Assembly: GCF_900115625.1 (NCBI RefSeq)
Contig: NZ_FOXD01000005.1
Location: 1-64,000, forward strand
Origin: Salibacterium halotolerans
Lineage (GTDB): Bacteria; Bacillota; Bacilli; Bacillales; Marinococcaceae
Direction: 5' to 3'
DNA: 64,000 nucleotides
Of this stretch, positions 1-8,592 are shown in pieces (position 1 is the stretch's first letter; every line of letters starts with the position of its first letter). Under the pieces are notes generated by a model, which did no database searches, was not told the origin of the DNA, and was given only the letters and a program-made list of their open reading frames with translations. The position numbers and the translations under genes were made by a program.

Positions 1-180
1 TCGGGCCCTGGAACGGCCGGGTCCGTCGGTTTCGACAAGCAGCTGATCCGGAGGAACTGCGGACGCGAGCCGTGCCCGGGGCAAAGAAGACACGATGAGC
101 CCCAGCGAATCGATGTCGCCCTTGTACTCCGGAGTAAAAGCAAAGCATTTTGGCGCAGCGGTGTATCTAAGAAACGAAGA
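1..180 (-). pseudogene. TatD-family metal-dependent hydrolase remnant, C-terminal part, running off the window edge
   Basis: Reading the minus strand gives an open stretch ending in PPDQLLVETDGP, which closely resembles the conserved LLVETDGPW segment of TatD-family metallohydrolases, where the Asp is a metal ligand. Just after it the frame is wrong: the next residues that match the family (PFQGP) are in another frame, implying a single-base indel near position 20. On the N-terminal side the frame meets a stop inside the hairpin at 178-215, with no start codon or ribosome site, so most of the enzyme is absent. The reading is a decayed remnant or a frameshifted end. The sequence left of position 1 is not visible, so this is tentative. 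Confidence 0.4.
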
Positions 181-219
181 ATGCCGAACGATTTAAAAAA
201 ATCGTTCGGCATTCTTTTA
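178..219. terminator. Rho-independent terminator, probably bidirectional
   Basis: A 15-bp perfect stem (178-192 with 201-215) with an A-rich loop is followed by a short T run on the plus strand. On the minus strand, T-rich sequence also follows the stem. It lies downstream of the minus-strand ppa gene and can end that transcript as well as anything arriving from the left. Confidence 0.75.
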
Positions 220-266
220 TCTTATAAAGGTTTTGTCCCAGTCTAATTACTAAATGTATAACCTAT

Positions 267-758
267 TTATTGGTTGAAACGTTCGATGCATTCGTCCACC
301 AGCTTGGCAGCGGCGGCGGCGTCTTCCCATTTTCCGATTTCAGTTTTTTTGTTTTCAAGGTCTTTATAGGTTTTAAAAAAGTGGGAGATTTCATCAAGCT
401 TATGGCTTGGTATATCTTCGATCGATTGGATATTATCGAATCTCGGGTCTTCAACCGGGACACCGAGCAGCTTCTCGTCTTCTTCTCCGTCATCCACCAT
501 CTGAAGGTATCCGATGACCCGTGCATCAATCGCGCAGCCTGGGAATGTCGGATTCGTGGCCAGGACGAGAATGTCAAGAGGATCGTCATCGAGTGCCAGC
601 GTGTTGTCGATGTAACCGTACTCTGCAGGGTAGAACATCGGGGAGAAAAGGACGCGGTCCAGTTTGTAATGGCCTTTGTCCTTGTCAAACTCATATTTGT
701 TCTGGCTTCCGGTTGGAATTTCAATAATAGCTTCGACTTCTCGGTTCTCAGTACTCAT
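267..758 (-). CDS. ppa: Inorganic pyrophosphatase, family I (soluble)
   Basis: Hydrolyses pyrophosphate to two phosphates in the cytoplasm, pulling biosynthetic reactions forward. The 163-residue protein has the family I signature DDDPLD at 57-62, further metal-binding acidic residues around 89-94 (DDGEEDE), and conserved Lys21, Glu23 and Tyr47. An upstream extension of the frame is possible, but the ATG at 758 has a strong AGGAGG site and matches normal family length. B. subtilis itself uses the unrelated manganese family II enzyme, so a family I enzyme here distinguishes this lineage. It is monocistronic and followed by the hairpin at 178-219. Confidence 0.95.
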   Translation of the reverse strand: MSTENREVEAIIEIPTGSQNKYEFDKDKGHYKLDRVLFSPMFYPAEYGYIDNTLALDDDPLDILVLATNPTFPGCAIDARVIGYLQMVDDGEEDEKLLGVPVEDPRFDNIQSIEDIPSHKLDEISHFFKTYKDLENKKTEIGKWEDAAAAAKLVDECIERFNQ

Positions 759-862
759 AAAAGAGCCTCCTTTGGTATGTAATGGTTCCGTACGAATTAT
801 AGCAGGTAACAAAAAAAAATAAAACAAACACCTGTTTCGAACCGATCGCAAAGGGGCGCCCA

Positions 863-1105
863 CTATTTTTCTACGGTGCCGTGAAATGGGGAGGCGGACA
901 CTTTGATGGAATCGGAGGGGCAGCCTTCATAGGCATCCAGGAGATCATCTTTCATCCGCTCCGGAATGGGGGACGTTCCGAAATTTTTGTCTACAATGGC
1001 CTCGGCAAGACCTTCGTCATCGTAGTCAAATAAGTCCGGCGCGGCTGCACCGCATGCTCCGCAGGCGATACATGTATCTTTGTCGACAATGGTGTAGTGA
1101 GCCAT
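863..1105 (-). CDS. fer: 4Fe-4S ferredoxin
   Basis: Small acidic electron carrier of 80 residues, nearly collinear with Bacillus Fer. The cluster ligands are Cys12, Cys15 and Cys18 in CIACGAC, with Cys62 in EGCP near the C-terminus. This is the single [4Fe-4S] arrangement. The ATG at 1105 is chosen over an upstream in-frame codon because it is preceded by a GGGGGAA ribosome site and gives the expected N-terminus [12 protein letters not shown]. The gene diverges from ypbB-recQ, as fer does in B. subtilis. Its redox partner is not in the window. Confidence 0.95.
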   Translation of the reverse strand: MAHYTIVDKDTCIACGACGAAAPDLFDYDDEGLAEAIVDKNFGTSPIPERMKDDLLDAYEGCPSDSIKVSASPFHGTVEK

Positions 1106-1298
1106 GATTTTTCCCCCTTTAAAAAGACAGATGTATGTATTATTTATCAATAAGCGGGTTCGTTGTTTATCTTATTCTATTTTACATTCTAAGCTTTCAT
1201 GGTAAACTTTTCAACAGAGCAGAAAACCGGGACGGACCGGCTTTTTCAGGAAATAAAAAGGCGGCGTCCTGATATCTTTTCGGGGAGGAGGTATTCTA

Positions 1299-2366
1299 AT
1301 GCAGGCATTACCCTTCCGGAGGCAGATGTTTTTATTACTTGCCGAACGAATGAATCAGGAACGTTCCATTCAGGCCCTTTATCATATTTTAACAGGGAAG
1401 AAATCGTCCCAGACGATACAGGATATAAAATGGTATGACGTTACTTATTTTTTCCGTATGTTTCCTTACTGGAAGGAAACAGAATTTGAACAGGAAACGA
1501 AGGATATGCAGAATAACCGGTATATCGCCTCAGAGAACAACCGGATCATCATTACAGAGAAAGGCAGAAGCCAAAACGAAACATTCCGCTGTGATTACAG
1601 GTGGCCGCCGGTTTTTAATGGGTGGCTTTACGGAAAAAGTGCAGCCGTATTCTGGAAACGTACAGCACTTTTTGTTCAGTGTCTCTCTCAGACGCTTGCC
1701 GGCAACCGCCGCTTTCTTCCGGTTTTTGAGGATATTTCGGTGCAGCAGTGGTTGAAAAAGAACTGGCCGCGGACGATCGAAGGAAAAAAGCAGACAGCAT
1801 CTGAATTGTTTGTAGAACTGCGGGATCTTTTACGTGAACTGGATGACGGAGATGCCTTTCTTGTTATGAACCGGATTTCCGGATACCATTTGACTGGACA
1901 GACGTGGACGCAGCTGTCGAACCGTCTTGAGATGAGTGAAGACGAATGCCGTTTCCGGTTTCTCAGTGCTGTTCATTACCTTTTGGAACATGCAGACAGG
2001 TCGTCTACGCTCGTGCGGGCGGCCTCCGGTCTGGCCATCCGGGATATACTGACAGAAACGACGAAAAAAACCCTGCGCTATATGAATGAGGGGCACGGCA
2101 TGGAACAGATTGCCAGAGCGCGGAATCTGAAAATGAGTACCATTGAAGATCATTTTGTCGAAATTGCTTCTGAACAAAAAGAGTTCCCCATTGGAGACTT
2201 TGTGACAGAAGACGACCAGCGTCTTATTCTGCATTATGCAAAGACGTTACAGACGAAGCGACTGAAAGTACTGAAAGAAGCTGTATCCCCTGCTGAACAC
2301 TTGGACTATTTTTGCATACGATTGACGCTTGCTTTTTACGGGAGAGACGATAATGGACAAGCTTAA
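1299..2366 (+). CDS. ypbB: YpbB family protein with C-terminal helix-turn-helix, recQ partner
   Basis: A 355-residue protein whose length and position immediately before recQ match YpbB of Bacillus. The N-terminal two thirds have no domain I can name. Residues about 255-292 (around MEQIARARNLKMSTIEDH) form a helix-turn-helix of the kind found at the C-terminus of RecQ-type helicases. The short Firmicute RecQ lacks that part, so YpbB may supply it in trans (inference). The ATG at 1299 follows a GGGGAGGAGG site. It overlaps recQ by 14 nt, indicating translational coupling. Confidence 0.85.
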   Translation: MQALPFRRQMFLLLAERMNQERSIQALYHILTGKKSSQTIQDIKWYDVTYFFRMFPYWKETEFEQETKDMQNNRYIASENNRIIITEKGRSQNETFRCDYRWPPVFNGWLYGKSAAVFWKRTALFVQCLSQTLAGNRRFLPVFEDISVQQWLKKNWPRTIEGKKQTASELFVELRDLLRELDDGDAFLVMNRISGYHLTGQTWTQLSNRLEMSEDECRFRFLSAVHYLLEHADRSSTLVRAASGLAIRDILTETTKKTLRYMNEGHGMEQIARARNLKMSTIEDHFVEIASEQKEFPIGDFVTEDDQRLILHYAKTLQTKRLKVLKEAVSPAEHLDYFCIRLTLAFYGRDDNGQA

Positions 2367-3825
2367 ACCATTTCTGGAACACTATTTTGGATATACAACA
2401 TTTAAAGACGGACAGCGGCAGATTATTGAAGCAGTGATCCGCGGGGAAGACGTATTTGCGATGCTTGCGACAGGATCGGGGAAATCCCTTTGCTATCAGT
2501 TTCCGGCTTTATGGAAAAATGGAACAGCTATTATTGTATCCCCTCTTTTGTCATTGATGGAAAATCAGGTGCAGGAACTGAAGCAGGCCGGTATCCGACG
2601 GGCAGCGGCTTACAACAGTTTTTTGAGTCCACCTGAAAAAGAGTATATCCTGCGTCATCTGAATGATTATAAAATCGTCTATATCTCACCGGAAAGCCTG
2701 CAGCAGCCGGAATTCGCGTCACGTCTGCAAAAGCTTGATGTTTCACTTCTGGCTGTCGATGAAGCTCACTGCATTTCACAGTGGGGGCACGAATTCCGGA
2801 CCGATTATCTGAGGATAAAAGAAATACGGCGTATGGCCGGAAATCCGCCCTGTATTGCGCTGACGGCAACAGCAGCCGCTGAAGCAAGAAAAGACATTAT
2901 GGAAAAACTGGAGCTCACCCGTCCATTTATACACTGTGATTCGGTGGACAGACCGAATATATACATCGACGTGAGAAAAAAGAAAAATGAAGAAGAAAAG
3001 CGCACAACGCTGCAGGATGAATGTTCCCGGCTTCCGCTCCCTGGAATGATTTACGTCAGCAGCCGCCATAAAGCAGAAGAATTGGCTGCTTTCATCAGGG
3101 AGGAGAACGGCCTGAAAACGTCAGCTTATCACGGAGGGATGAGTAATGAAGACCGGAGGCTCGTACAGCAGCAGTTTCTTAATGATGAAATAGATGTTAT
3201 ATGCTGCACGAATGCGTTTGGAATGGGAATTAATAAACCGAACATTCGTTTTGTTATCCATTACCACTATTCAAAGGATATGGAATCGTTCATGCAGGAA
3301 ATCGGAAGAGCCGGGAGGGACGGCAGGCAGAGTCTGTCTCTCGTCCTGTTTGACACAGCCGACGGGATGCTCCCGAGAAGAATGATTGAACACGAATTTC
3401 CTTCAGAAGAAGAAGTCCGGATGGTTAGTCATGACCCGGAACGACCGGACGTTGTTTCGAGCCGGTTTCTTCTTGAAAGATATGGCCTGGAAGAGGTTCA
3501 CGCCCGTTTTCTTCAGTATTACATACAAACTTGGCAGAAGACGAAAGGGGCAGAACCGCTTGATGAATTTGTCTCGGCTGTTATTGAAAGGCGTATGGAA
3601 TGGAAACTGGAGAAACTCAAGCAGAAAGAACACTGGCTGCACCAAACAGTACAGTGCAGGAGAACAACACTGCTTGAAGTGTTTGACGAACATAAAACAA
3701 GCACCGTGTCTCCCTGCTGTGATGTCTGCGGGGAGCATACGATGCATGGGCAGGAGCAGCATAGAAATACCGGGCAGCAGGCGTTGTCCTGGGAAGAAAG
3801 ACTAAAATGGATTCTGCACCAATAG
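2353..3825 (+). CDS. recQ: ATP-dependent DNA helicase, RecQ family (short form)
   Basis: Superfamily 2 3'-5' DNA helicase for recombination and repair. Visible motifs: Walker A TGSGKS at 40-45, DEAH at 136-139 followed by the RecQ loop CISQWGHEFR, TAT at 171-173, and arginine-finger motif QEIGRAGRDG at 315-324. A Cys followed by CCDVC near 433-462 forms the RecQ zinc-binding site. The protein stops shortly after it, so the winged-helix and HRDC domains are missing, typical of the second, ypbC-type RecQ of Bacillus. The ATG at 2353 lies inside the end of ypbB. Confidence 0.93.
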   Translation: MDKLKPFLEHYFGYTTFKDGQRQIIEAVIRGEDVFAMLATGSGKSLCYQFPALWKNGTAIIVSPLLSLMENQVQELKQAGIRRAAAYNSFLSPPEKEYILRHLNDYKIVYISPESLQQPEFASRLQKLDVSLLAVDEAHCISQWGHEFRTDYLRIKEIRRMAGNPPCIALTATAAAEARKDIMEKLELTRPFIHCDSVDRPNIYIDVRKKKNEEEKRTTLQDECSRLPLPGMIYVSSRHKAEELAAFIREENGLKTSAYHGGMSNEDRRLVQQQFLNDEIDVICCTNAFGMGINKPNIRFVIHYHYSKDMESFMQEIGRAGRDGRQSLSLVLFDTADGMLPRRMIEHEFPSEEEVRMVSHDPERPDVVSSRFLLERYGLEEVHARFLQYYIQTWQKTKGAEPLDEFVSAVIERRMEWKLEKLKQKEHWLHQTVQCRRTTLLEVFDEHKTSTVSPCCDVCGEHTMHGQEQHRNTGQQALSWEERLKWILHQ

Positions 3826-3848
3826 CCTGGAAGAAAGGAAGAAGTCCA

Positions 3849-4079
3849 GTGTCTTCAAAACACAGCGATCAAGCGGAGAATCTCCGCAGAAAAAACAGAG
3901 ACTACCGGGACCCGAAGGAGAAGGACTCCGCTTCTCTTCCACCCCGCAGTGAGACACATTCCAAAGAGGCAGAAAAAGTGAAGTGGAACATTCGTTTTCC
4001 TGCGGCGCGGTTTCTGCTTGTTATTTTTCTGATAATGGTTGCGGCGGCGGTTCTGACGCCGGTCTGGCTTGATTTATAG
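3849..4079 (+). CDS. Small membrane-anchored protein of unknown function
   Basis: A 76-residue product with a charged hydrophilic N-terminal half and one membrane segment near the C-terminus (about 55-72, LLVIFLIMVAAAVLTPVW). I prefer the GTG at 3849 because AAGGAAG lies 8 nt upstream. The in-frame ATG at 3807 would overlap recQ and has no clear ribosome site. It follows recQ closely and is probably in its operon, where B. subtilis carries other membrane genes (ypbD, ypbE). I do not recognise the family. Its last 59 bases overlap the end of the opposing gene. Confidence 0.55.
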   Translation: MSSKHSDQAENLRRKNRDYRDPKEKDSASLPPRSETHSKEAEKVKWNIRFPAARFLLVIFLIMVAAAVLTPVWLDL

Positions 4080-4278
4080 TACTATCATACAAGCTGGTTG
4101 CATGATCGGAATTCGTGAGGGGCGAGGATAAGACAAGACCCGCAAAACAGAGCACCACCCCCGCCCCCATGAGAAGAAAGGGGATAAAGAGCTGTTTTTT
4201 CCGCAGCAGGAAAAATAATAATAGAAAGAATCCTGCTCCAAAACATGCTGTCCCCGTCATGAATATCGTTAAATCCAT
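4021..4278 (-). CDS. Small two-helix membrane protein of unknown function
   Basis: An 85-residue hydrophobic product with two membrane segments (about 4-26 and 32-54) and a short polar, Pro-rich tail ending PPPQPLSEK. The ATG at 4278 has GGAGG 9 nt upstream, which supports translation. An in-frame TTG lies two codons earlier. It faces the recQ operon tail to tail, and the two genes overlap by 59 bases. I find no family I can name. Confidence 0.55.
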   Translation of the reverse strand: MDLTIFMTGTACFGAGFFLLLFFLLRKKQLFIPFLLMGAGVVLCFAGLVLSSPLTNSDHATSLYDSTINQARPASEPPPQPLSEK

Positions 4279-4392
4279 GTACAACAGCCTCCGTTACATA
4301 ATCTTTATATTTTCATTATACTAGAATGCCGTAGAAAAAAGCTATGTCTTTGTTTAAACGGGGCTGCTCAAAAAAGAAAGGTAGATCATGGA

Positions 4393-5148
4393 ATGACTCT
4401 TATAAAATACATGACGGCATGTGTCAGTGCAGTCGTGCTTTGGATGTTTTTCAAAGCCGGCAGGACAAACGTCGTGCAAGAAGAACTGACTGTACCGTCT
4501 CTGCCGGATCCATTTGAAGGCAAAAGTATTTTTTTCATTTCCGATATTCACCGCCGTCGTATTCCGGTTTCTCTTATCCGGAAGGTACGTGGAGCGGACC
4601 TTGTTATTATCGGTGGGGATTTGCTCGAAAAAGGGGTGCCGTACCCCAGAATCCGCCTCAATATCAGGCGTTTAAAACAAATCGGTCCGGTTCTCTTTGT
4701 ATGGGGAAATAACGATATAGAAAAAAATACAGGGCAGCTGCAACGGCTTTTTGAAGAAGAAGGAGTGGTGGTGCTGGAAAACAGCATTTATTCGTGGGAC
4801 GCGGGCGGACGTGTTGTTCCTATCGCAGGCGCAGGGAGCAACACATTAAGCGTGGACCGGTTTATGCTGCAAAGTATACCGAAAACCGGACCGCTGCTAT
4901 TTGTGCTCCATGATCCCGCCGATCTCCAGTATATCGAAGGCAGAAACCGGATTGACGCGGCACTGTCCGGTCATACCCACGGCGGTCAAATACGAATTGG
5001 AAAACTAAGTCCCGGTGAACCCGGTGGATGGAAAGACAGATATGGATTTCCTCTTTTGATAAGCAACGGTTTTGGGACGACGAAACTTCCGCTGCGTCTC
5101 GGCGCGCCGGTCGAGACACATCTTATCAAACTGAGATCCCGAACCTGA
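4393..5148 (+). CDS. ypbG: Membrane-anchored metallophosphoesterase, YpbG family
   Basis: Calcineurin-like phosphoesterase of 251 residues with the full set of two-metal motifs: SDIH at 50-53, GGDL at 74-77, GNND at 105-108, HD at 173-174 and GHTHGG at 193-198. An N-terminal hydrophobic segment (about 6-20) anchors it in the membrane. Position after recQ and before the MecA paralogue matches B. subtilis YpbG. The substrate is not deducible from sequence. The same fold covers phosphodiesterases and UDP-diacylglucosamine hydrolases. Confidence 0.88.
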   Translation: MTLIKYMTACVSAVVLWMFFKAGRTNVVQEELTVPSLPDPFEGKSIFFISDIHRRRIPVSLIRKVRGADLVIIGGDLLEKGVPYPRIRLNIRRLKQIGPVLFVWGNNDIEKNTGQLQRLFEEEGVVVLENSIYSWDAGGRVVPIAGAGSNTLSVDRFMLQSIPKTGPLLFVLHDPADLQYIEGRNRIDAALSGHTHGGQIRIGKLSPGEPGGWKDRYGFPLLISNGFGTTKLPLRLGAPVETHLIKLRSRT

Positions 5149-5271
5149 CAGCTGTTACGCTTCACCAGACGGTCTTTTTTTATCTACTCTCACTCCTTTC
5201 CCTGCGGTTGAATAAGATGACGGCAGAAAGCTCTGTTAGGTCGGAAATGCGGGAAGAACAGGGGGAGAATA

Positions 5272-5835
5272 ATGGAATTATATACTTGGCCGGAAGACCG
5301 TCTCATGATACGTCTGCACGAAGATGAGCATTTTTACCGTCAGTTGACTGCAGACGGCGGCTGGTCATCGGAGCAATCGGAAATGCTGTTTGCCGTATTG
5401 TTCCAGATCATCTGCGATCATTTCAATATCGGGGAAGATGCACAGCTCCATGCTGAAATCAGCAGATCATGGGATGACGTATTGTTGTTTATTATTGAAT
5501 GCATGGATGAGGAAGGGCAGAAACTGAAAATGAACCGGCCTTCTTCTGGGAAATCTGAACTTTTATTTCGATTTGCAGCAAAAGAGGATCTTATCTCGTT
5601 TTCTGAGCAGGCGCAGCACCATGATTTAACAGGAGGGACGCTCCTTTTCTTTTACCCTTTCAGCTACCTGTTGTTTGAGGACGGCGCCGCTGCCTCAGAG
5701 AATTTGGAAATGCTGATGGAAGAATACGGAGAGCGGTCCTGTCTGAACACTGCAGACATTCGTGAAAAAGGCACCGTGCTGCAGGAAAAGAATGCTCTTC
5801 AGTTTCTCGCTGCTGGATATGGATGGAATATGTAA
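5272..5835 (+). CDS. mecB: MecA/YpbH-type adaptor protein
   Basis: A 187-residue acidic protein with the two-part layout of MecA adaptors, which deliver substrates to ClpC-ClpP. The N-terminal domain spans about 1-80. A C-terminal ClpC-binding domain from about 95 contains the LLFRFAAKEDLISFSEQ and LEEYGE-like patterns, here MEEYGE. The N-terminal domain is divergent from canonical MecA. Its place between ypbG and ypdA equals that of B. subtilis ypbH (mecB), which is the main reason for choosing the paralogue. The ATG follows GGGGGAG. Confidence 0.75.
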   Translation: MELYTWPEDRLMIRLHEDEHFYRQLTADGGWSSEQSEMLFAVLFQIICDHFNIGEDAQLHAEISRSWDDVLLFIIECMDEEGQKLKMNRPSSGKSELLFRFAAKEDLISFSEQAQHHDLTGGTLLFFYPFSYLLFEDGAAASENLEMLMEEYGERSCLNTADIREKGTVLQEKNALQFLAAGYGWNM

Positions 5836-5851
5836 TCAAGGAGTAATAACG

Positions 5852-6829
5852 ATGAATAAGGAAAACGTAATTGTTATCGGCGCAGGTCCATGCGGGCTTG
5901 CAGCCGGCATCGCTTTACAGAAGCAGGGATACGATCCTCTGTTAATAGAAAAAAAGAATGTCGTTCACGCCATCTCGCATTACCCGCTTCATCAGACCTT
6001 TTTCAGTTCAAGTGAGAAACTGGAAATTGGAGACTTTCCGTTTCCTTCGATTGAACGCAAACCAAAACGCCACGAAGCGCTTGTCTATTACCGTCAGGTA
6101 GCTGCAAAGAGCGGACTCCGCATTCAGTCTTACGAGCAGGTCGAGAGGGTGGAGAAAACGTCCGGACATTTTATCTTGGAAACACAACCCTGGAACAAAC
6201 CGAAACAGTTGTACCACGCAGCAAAAATTATCGTGGCCACAGGTTACTTTGATCATCCTAACATCATGAACATTCCGGGCGAGGATTACCCTCATGTTTT
6301 TCATTATTTCAGGGAAAGCCACCCTTATTTTCAGCAGAGAGTAACCGTTATAGGGGGAAAAAATTCTGCCGTGGATACGGCTCTTGCTCTGGAATCAGCG
6401 GGGGCACTGGTAACCGTGCTGTACCGCGGCAATGAATTTTCAAAAGCTGTAAAACCCTGGATTCTTCCTGATTTTTATTCCTTGGTCCGTCATGAAAAAG
6501 TGGACATGGTCTATGAAGCAGATGTGACTGAAATCACGCCGGCAGATGTGTGGTATGAAAAAAATGGACAATCTTTTCACGTGCCTTCTGATTTTGTGTT
6601 TGCGATGACGGGCTACCATCCCGATCATTCATTTCTACAGAACATGGGAGTGGAAGTGGAATTGGACACCGGCCGCCCGGTTTACAATCCCCGGACGATG
6701 GAAACAAATCAGCCGGGTATTTATATCGCCGGGGTACTTGCCGCCGGAAATGATGCCAACGAAATATTTATTGAAAACGGGCGCCATCACGGGGAGCGTA
6801 TCGCATCTTCGATAAAGACAAGCCGATAG
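5852..6829 (+). CDS. ypdA: Bacillithiol disulfide reductase (NADPH, FAD)
   Basis: Reduces oxidised bacillithiol (BSSB) with NADPH. The 325-residue flavoprotein begins with the FAD Rossmann motif GAGPCG at 10-15, where the Cys of the family sits. A second nucleotide motif, VIGGKNSAVDTALAL, lies near 160, and a C-terminal GIYIAGV segment precedes an NDANEIFIENGRHH end typical of YpdA. The ATG at 5852 has AAGGAG 9 nt upstream, and the longer frame reading into mecB is not needed. The bacillithiol biosynthesis genes bshB1 and bshA occur at 55.0-56.9 kb in the same window. Confidence 0.93.
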   Translation: MNKENVIVIGAGPCGLAAGIALQKQGYDPLLIEKKNVVHAISHYPLHQTFFSSSEKLEIGDFPFPSIERKPKRHEALVYYRQVAAKSGLRIQSYEQVERVEKTSGHFILETQPWNKPKQLYHAAKIIVATGYFDHPNIMNIPGEDYPHVFHYFRESHPYFQQRVTVIGGKNSAVDTALALESAGALVTVLYRGNEFSKAVKPWILPDFYSLVRHEKVDMVYEADVTEITPADVWYEKNGQSFHVPSDFVFAMTGYHPDHSFLQNMGVEVELDTGRPVYNPRTMETNQPGIYIAGVLAAGNDANEIFIENGRHHGERIASSIKTSR

Positions 6830-6837
6830 GCGGACGT

Positions 6838-7812
6838 TCAGCGTGCTTCAAAGCATTGTCTGAGTTCTTCCGTTGATCCGCAGGATTCAAGAGCGGCTGT
6901 TAACAGCAGTCTTGCTTTTGGACCGCTCAGACCTTCGGTGAACAGGACACCGGCCTCTTTTAATCTGCGGCCGCCCCCTTCGTAACTGTACACATCCTGG
7001 ACGATTCCACCGGGACATCGTGAGGTAAGAACAACCGGGACTCCGCGCTCGAGCAGAGAATGAACGAGAGCGGCAACAGCGGGAGGAATGTTTCCGATCC
7101 CCATTCCTTCAAGAACAACGCCATCCAGCGGAAGAGAGAAGAGATGGCTCAGTATTTCCTGTTCCATGCCGGTGTAAGTTTTTAAAAGCAGTACTTTTTT
7201 ATCCATCGGTCCGACCTGAAACGTACGCTTGGGCACGGGGCGGTGGTTAAATTGGATCTGGTTGTTTACCGCGCGGCCGAGCGGCCCGGATCCGGGACTT
7301 TGAAATGCCGCTGCGTTGGAAGTATGCATCTTCATCACATCGGATGCAGCGTGAATTTCTTCGTTCATCACAACGAGCACCCCTGCCCCATATGCCTGGT
7401 CGGAGGCTGCCGTGTGAACAGCGGCGGCAAGGTTTAAAGGTCCGTCCGGACTCAGATCGCTCCCAGACCTCATCGCACCAGTCAAAACGACGGGAAGGCT
7501 GCTTTCATGAAAAAGGTCAAGCAAAAAGGCGGTTTCTTCCATCGTGTCGGTACCATGAGTGATCACAACACCGTCGGCATGAAAACGGCGGATGCGGTCG
7601 TTCATACTGTGGTATAAAGAAACCATGTCCGCCGGTGTCATGTGAGGAGAAGGAAGATGCATGAGTTCTTCAGAGATAATATGATGGGTACCCGCAGCCG
7701 GTATTTGTGACTGCTGCAGGGGATTTTTTTCTCCGGTTGTTATACCGCCGTTACCTGCATCTTTTTGCATAGCAATGGTTCCGCCTGTGTGAAGAATAAC
7801 AATGGTTTTCAT
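6838..7812 (-). CDS. ansA: L-asparaginase, type I
   Basis: Hydrolyses L-asparagine to aspartate and ammonia. Both catalytic threonine motifs are present: HTGGTIAM at 8-15 (Thr12) and THGTDTMEETA around 85-95, with SGSDLSPDGP further on. The 324 residues have no signal peptide, so it is cytoplasmic. It is convergent with ypdA, only 8 bases apart, and divergent from prsW. I see no regulator gene next to it. Confidence 0.93.
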   Translation of the reverse strand: MKTIVILHTGGTIAMQKDAGNGGITTGEKNPLQQSQIPAAGTHHIISEELMHLPSPHMTPADMVSLYHSMNDRIRRFHADGVVITHGTDTMEETAFLLDLFHESSLPVVLTGAMRSGSDLSPDGPLNLAAAVHTAASDQAYGAGVLVVMNEEIHAASDVMKMHTSNAAAFQSPGSGPLGRAVNNQIQFNHRPVPKRTFQVGPMDKKVLLLKTYTGMEQEILSHLFSLPLDGVVLEGMGIGNIPPAVAALVHSLLERGVPVVLTSRCPGGIVQDVYSYEGGGRRLKEAGVLFTEGLSGPKARLLLTAALESCGSTEELRQCFEAR

Positions 7813-7924
7813 GTATGTATCATTCCTTTCCGTGATTTTTGCCTTGCAATACTATCATAAGTTCTCTTTTCCCGTCTGAAAACACCGTGTTAAGATTAGA
7901 GAACGAGAGGGGTTGGAAACGAAA

Positions 7925-8575
7925 GTGATTGCGCTTATAACAGCGGCCCTGGCACCGGCCATTGCACTCCTCAGTTACTTTTATCTCCGAAATGAATATG
8001 AATCCAATACACTTATCCAGGTTATAAGGGCTTTTGTTATCGGCGCCCTGCTCGTGTTTCCCATTATGGTGCTGCAGTATGCTATGGAAGCGGAATCACT
8101 CCTTACACTCAACTGGGTGAGGGCATTTGGGAGTGCCGCCGGGATGGAAGAATTTTTTAAATGGTTTCTGCTTTACTTTGCTGTTTACCGGTTTGTACCA
8201 TTACAGACGAGATATGATGGCATATTGTACGGAGCGGCGCTGTCTCTTGGATTTGCTTCCGCTGAAAATATCATGTACTTAATGGCACTCGGTATTGATT
8301 CGGCGATCGGCCGTGCTTTTCTTCCCGTGTCCAGCCACGCTCTATTCGGCGTTGTTATGGGATACTATATGGGAAGCGCCAAAAAGCAGGAAAGCGGGCG
8401 TCACAAATTATGGATGCTGCTGTCCATCGTGGTTCCGATTGTTCTGCACGGTCTATACGATTATATTTTACTGACTATTCACGAAAATGTATTATATATT
8501 ATCGTTCCGTTTATGTTTTTTTTATGGTGGTTTGCGTTGTCCCGTACAAAAAAAGCAGATGGAAAAACAGCATAG
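7925..8575 (+). CDS. prsW: Intramembrane metalloprotease PrsW
   Basis: Polytopic glutamic-type intramembrane protease that in B. subtilis makes the site-1 cut in anti-sigma-W factor RsiW. The 216-residue protein has the family motifs: an EE pair in GMEEFFKWF, FASAEN, and two His-bearing segments, LPVSSHALFGVVMG and VLHGLYDY, in successive membrane helices. GTG at 7925 is chosen, since the TTG four codons earlier directly abuts the GAGAGGGG ribosome site. It lies between ansA and a small zinc-ribbon gene. No rsiW is visible. Confidence 0.9.
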   Translation: MIALITAALAPAIALLSYFYLRNEYESNTLIQVIRAFVIGALLVFPIMVLQYAMEAESLLTLNWVRAFGSAAGMEEFFKWFLLYFAVYRFVPLQTRYDGILYGAALSLGFASAENIMYLMALGIDSAIGRAFLPVSSHALFGVVMGYYMGSAKKQESGRHKLWMLLSIVVPIVLHGLYDYILLTIHENVLYIIVPFMFFLWWFALSRTKKADGKTA

Positions 8576-8592
8576 AAAGGGTGCTCAAAAAA

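Noticed and set aside
1-170. Possible structured RNA (tmRNA or RNase P RNA) from the GC-rich start of the window
   Set aside because: None of the conserved elements of those RNAs is present. The minus-strand protein similarity to TatD explains the segment better.
270-782. A 170-codon open frame on the plus strand opposite ppa
   Set aside because: It is the complement of the well-supported pyrophosphatase gene and has no ribosome site or recognisable domain.
1199-1438. 79-codon frame before and into ypbB
   Set aside because: No ribosome site, no similarity, and it overlaps the better supported ypbB start in another frame.
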